Part shown: in pieces, positions 20,807 to 22,330 of the stretch
Layout: every line of letters begins with the position of its first letter
How positions within the stretch are numbered: the stretch's first letter is position 1
Source: RUG11237 sp050874665
GTDB taxonomy: Bacteria; Bacillota; Clostridia; Lachnospirales; Lachnospiraceae
Assembly (NCBI GenBank): GCA_050874665.1
Contig: JBNMLC010000030.1
Span: 1-22,330 of the forward strand
Direction of reading: 5' to 3'
Length of the DNA stretch: 22,330 nucleotides
Made by a program: the position numbers and the translations under genes
The notes under the pieces: model-generated
What the model was told of the DNA's origin: nothing
What the model saw: only the letters and a program-made list of their open reading frames with translations
Databases searched by the model: none

Positions 20807-20821
20807 AAGTTGGAGGGTTAG

Positions 20822-21135
20822 ATGAAAAAGAAAGATTTGAGTTCCATATTTCAAGATAATATGTCGTTACCAATACATTGTTGGTATATAGATATACGGT
20901 TGGCTTTTTAGCTGAATGGGTAAAACAAGTAGTAAATGATTATTTGAAAAACAAGGAAAGCGAAAATATAGTTGTGCCTGACCCTTTTGCGGGATTAGGA
21001 ACGACTCTGTTGGCATGTGATAAGAGCGGCTTCACATGCTGGTACTGCGACATGGCAATATATTTTGTCAAAACAAAGACTAAGGTTTTTAAAGAAAGAC
21101 CTAAAACATATGAGTTCTTAAAGCTCCTTTATTGA
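20822..21135 (+). pseudogene. Frameshifted, truncated DNA methyltransferase
   Basis: An ATG with GGAGGG upstream gives MKKKDLSSIFQDNMSLPIHC, then WY, after which the frame soon stops. The reading continues in another frame as RYTVGFLAEWVKQVVNDYLK, then VVPDPFAGLGTTLLACDKSGFTCW. DPFAGxGTT is the S-adenosylmethionine-binding motif of N4/N6 DNA methyltransferases. An extra TA or AT in TGGTATATAGATAT (about 20881-20894) explains the break. The catalytic (D/N/S)PPY motif is not reached before the stop. It is therefore the N-terminal remnant of an orphan or restriction-linked methyltransferase. One sequencing error could account for the shift but not for the early end. Confidence 0.75.
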
Positions 21136-21276
21136 CACCTATATATGATGAATATTGTGATTCTACTCCATTTATCGGAGTTGTTTTGGCTGGCGAATTT
21201 ACAGATACTTCTTTGGAACAAATGCGTTCAGAGGAATTTAGTGCAGAAGAGAGTAGGTATAATGGAAGCGATGAGT
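21136..21276 (+). pseudogene. Short coding-like remnant
   Basis: A frame without a start codon reads through LTPIYDEYCDSTPFIGVVLA, then GEFTDTSLEQMRSEEFSAEE and stops at TGA. The composition is protein-like, but no family is recognised. It may be a further piece of the broken methyltransferase or of another lost gene. Confidence 0.3.
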
Positions 21277-21308
21277 GAAGAGGACAGAAAAAACTGAAGA
21301 AGGCGTTG

Positions 21309-21506
21309 ATGCAGGCAAATGGAACACAGGAATTTGCCGGTATAACAGAGGTATGTGAATATATTACAAATAAGACTAATGAAAAAAGTGACAACAAGAT
21401 ATACAAGTACGAAATCAGCATATATTTTTCTGATGGTGATAAAATTGAAATGCAATTCAAAGAAAAGAATAATGCAATTATGTTTTTGAGACAACTAGAA
21501 GCATAA
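21309..21506 (+). CDS. Small hypothetical protein
   Basis: A 65-residue protein, MQANGTQEFAGITEVCEYIT then KYEISIYFSDGDKIEMQFKEKNNAIMF in sequence, with AGAAGG 6 bases before the ATG. The second half looks like two beta strands and a helix. No family is recognised. It abuts IS3 debris, so it may be a survivor or itself a truncated gene. Confidence 0.45.
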   Translation: MQANGTQEFAGITEVCEYITNKTNEKSDNKIYKYEISIYFSDGDKIEMQFKEKNNAIMFLRQLEA

Positions 21507-21516
21507 ACAACGATAA

Positions 21517-22257
21517 AAGCGCTCTTTTAAGGTTATTTCCCGATATTGTACAGGGGTCTGATAACCAAGTGACGAATGTATCCGGCAATGATTATATCAG
21601 TGTATATAATCCTTTAGTTTTAACTTTAATTCTTCTAATGTTTGGAAGGTCTTATTCCATACAAATTCTGTTTTTATTACTTTAAATGTCGCGTCTGTCA
21701 TAGCATTGTCATAGGGTCATCCCTTATGGCTTAAGAAGCACTCTATACCAAATACTTCCGAAGGTTCTTCAATTGTCCTATTTTTGAATTTATTTCCCTG
21801 TCAGTGCGAAAAATATAGATATTTGACAGTTTTTCTTCTACTGTCATAAATGCCTGTTTTACAGGCTCCGTAGTTTTATGTATTCCTGTATGATATCCGG
21901 CGATGTTTCTATTAAAAAGGTCAATAAGTACATATACGTAATTCCATTTTTTCCTACACTTACATATGTTAAATCACTTACCACTATATTTCGGTACGAC
22001 TGTTTCTTGAACTGGTGCCCCAGACTGTTTTCCGCCTTTGCTTCATTGCATGGGTCTTTTTGTGGTTTGAATTGTGAAGCTGTATACGTTGATACCAACC
22101 CCTCCCGCTTCATAATTCGTCCAATTTTGCGTCGGGACATCTGTTTTCCTTTTTTCAATAGTTTTTTCTTGATTTTTCGTGAACCATAATTATTACAGCT
22201 ACTTTTGAAAATTTCTGTAGTATAGAGGAGGTTAATCAGAAGCCTCCTATGATACAA
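21517..22257 (-). pseudogene. Decayed IS3-family transposase (OrfB, IS150-like)
   Basis: Minus-strand frames together cover an IS3-type OrfB. One frame has NNYGSRKIKKKLLKKGKQMS, RRKIGRIMKREGLVS, QFKPQKD and VVSDLTYVSVGK. The reading then shifts at a T-run (21947-21952, one base short) to WNYVYVLIDLFNR and TVEEKLSNIYIFRTDRE, where the normal HTDRG is altered. A further frame has PYDNAMTDATFKVIKTEF and CRIHSSLGYQTPVQY, with an in-frame TGA where a Trp is expected. The N-terminal helper part and OrfA are missing. It cannot make an active transposase. Its right limit is close to the IS200-like sequence at 22260. Confidence 0.85.
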
Positions 22258-22304
22258 TGAAAAAGGTGTTGCAAACCAACTTTAAAGAATAGGAGGCGGT
22301 TCAA

Positions 22305-22330
22305 ATAGACAGTAAAAGTATATCATGTAC
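22305..22330 (+). CDS. Possible start of an IS200/IS605-type transposase (partial)
   Basis: AGGAGG at 22291 is followed 8 bases later by ATA-GAC-AGT-AAA-AGT-ATA-TCA-TGT, reading (M)DSKSISC. This resembles the beginning of IS200 TnpA proteins (M-D-x-x-S-x-x-H/C-T). The start would be ATA instead of ATG, so the gene could be damaged. Only 26 bases are visible, so this is tentative. Confidence 0.3.

Noticed and set aside
21878..22189. Plus-strand open frame over the IS3 remnant
   Set aside because: It is the antisense of the recognisable transposase.
1..22330. CRISPR arrays, rRNA, tRNA and known antibiotic-resistance genes
   Set aside because: None seen: no regular spacer-repeat series, no tRNA-like folds ending in CCA, and no resistance-family motifs in any frame.

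Overview
The window looks like mobile DNA from a low- to mid-GC Bacillota genome, most likely a gut Clostridia/Lachnospiraceae strain. The basis is the strong AGGAGG ribosome-binding sites, TTGACA/TATAAT promoters and the whole gene repertoire of Tn916/Tn1549-type integrative and conjugative elements (ICEs). I see no rRNA, tRNA, CRISPR array or antibiotic-resistance gene. Family names come from recognising motifs by eye, not from a database search.

Layout. (1) Positions 1-2690 carry the integrase end of one Tn916-type element: a partial gene, a MazF/PemK-like toxin, a DUF6462 excisionase-like protein, a ribbon-helix-helix (RHH) regulator and a tyrosine recombinase, then short repeats that may be integrase arm sites. 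(2) Positions 2701-4595 are an intact IS1182-family insertion sequence. (3) Positions 4629-9957 hold a 1706-residue polyvalent ICE protein (ArdC-like N-terminus, zinc peptidase motif, YodL domain, embedded nucleotidyltransferase) and a TTRAP-family small protein. (4) Positions 10047-11270 are a separately promoted PDDEXK nuclease-like gene that converges on and overlaps the relaxase. (5) Positions 11250-13853 are a minus-strand mobilization block: relaxase, MobC, a membrane protein and a cluster of three inverted repeats that may be the origin of transfer. (6) Positions 14127-16719 are cargo and accessory genes: a TetR regulator with two operators, a short-chain dehydrogenase, a small Cys-rich ORF, an orphan OmpR-type winged-helix protein and an unknown small protein. 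(7) Positions 16805-20542 are a second Tn916-type regulatory and recombination module: divergent XRE repressor, sigma-70-like and HTH proteins (Tn916 Orf9/Orf7/Orf8 analogues), two structured leaders, DUF6462, RHH and integrase. (8) Positions 20774-22330 are debris: a frameshifted DNA methyltransferase, a small ORF, a decayed IS3-family transposase and possibly the start of an IS200/IS605 transposase.

How it works together. By analogy with Tn916, the XRE protein would repress and the sigma/HTH pair activate transcription running into the DUF6462-RHH-integrase genes, so that the element excises. MobC and the relaxase would then nick the origin, and the large polyvalent protein would act on or protect the transferred DNA. 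Two similar recombination modules lie about 18 kb apart in the same orientation. The simplest reading is that one element has inserted into, or beside, another, with an IS later landing at the junction. In both copies the RHH gene has a promoter whose 17-bp spacer lies inside an inverted repeat, which is a good candidate for a shared autoregulatory switch.
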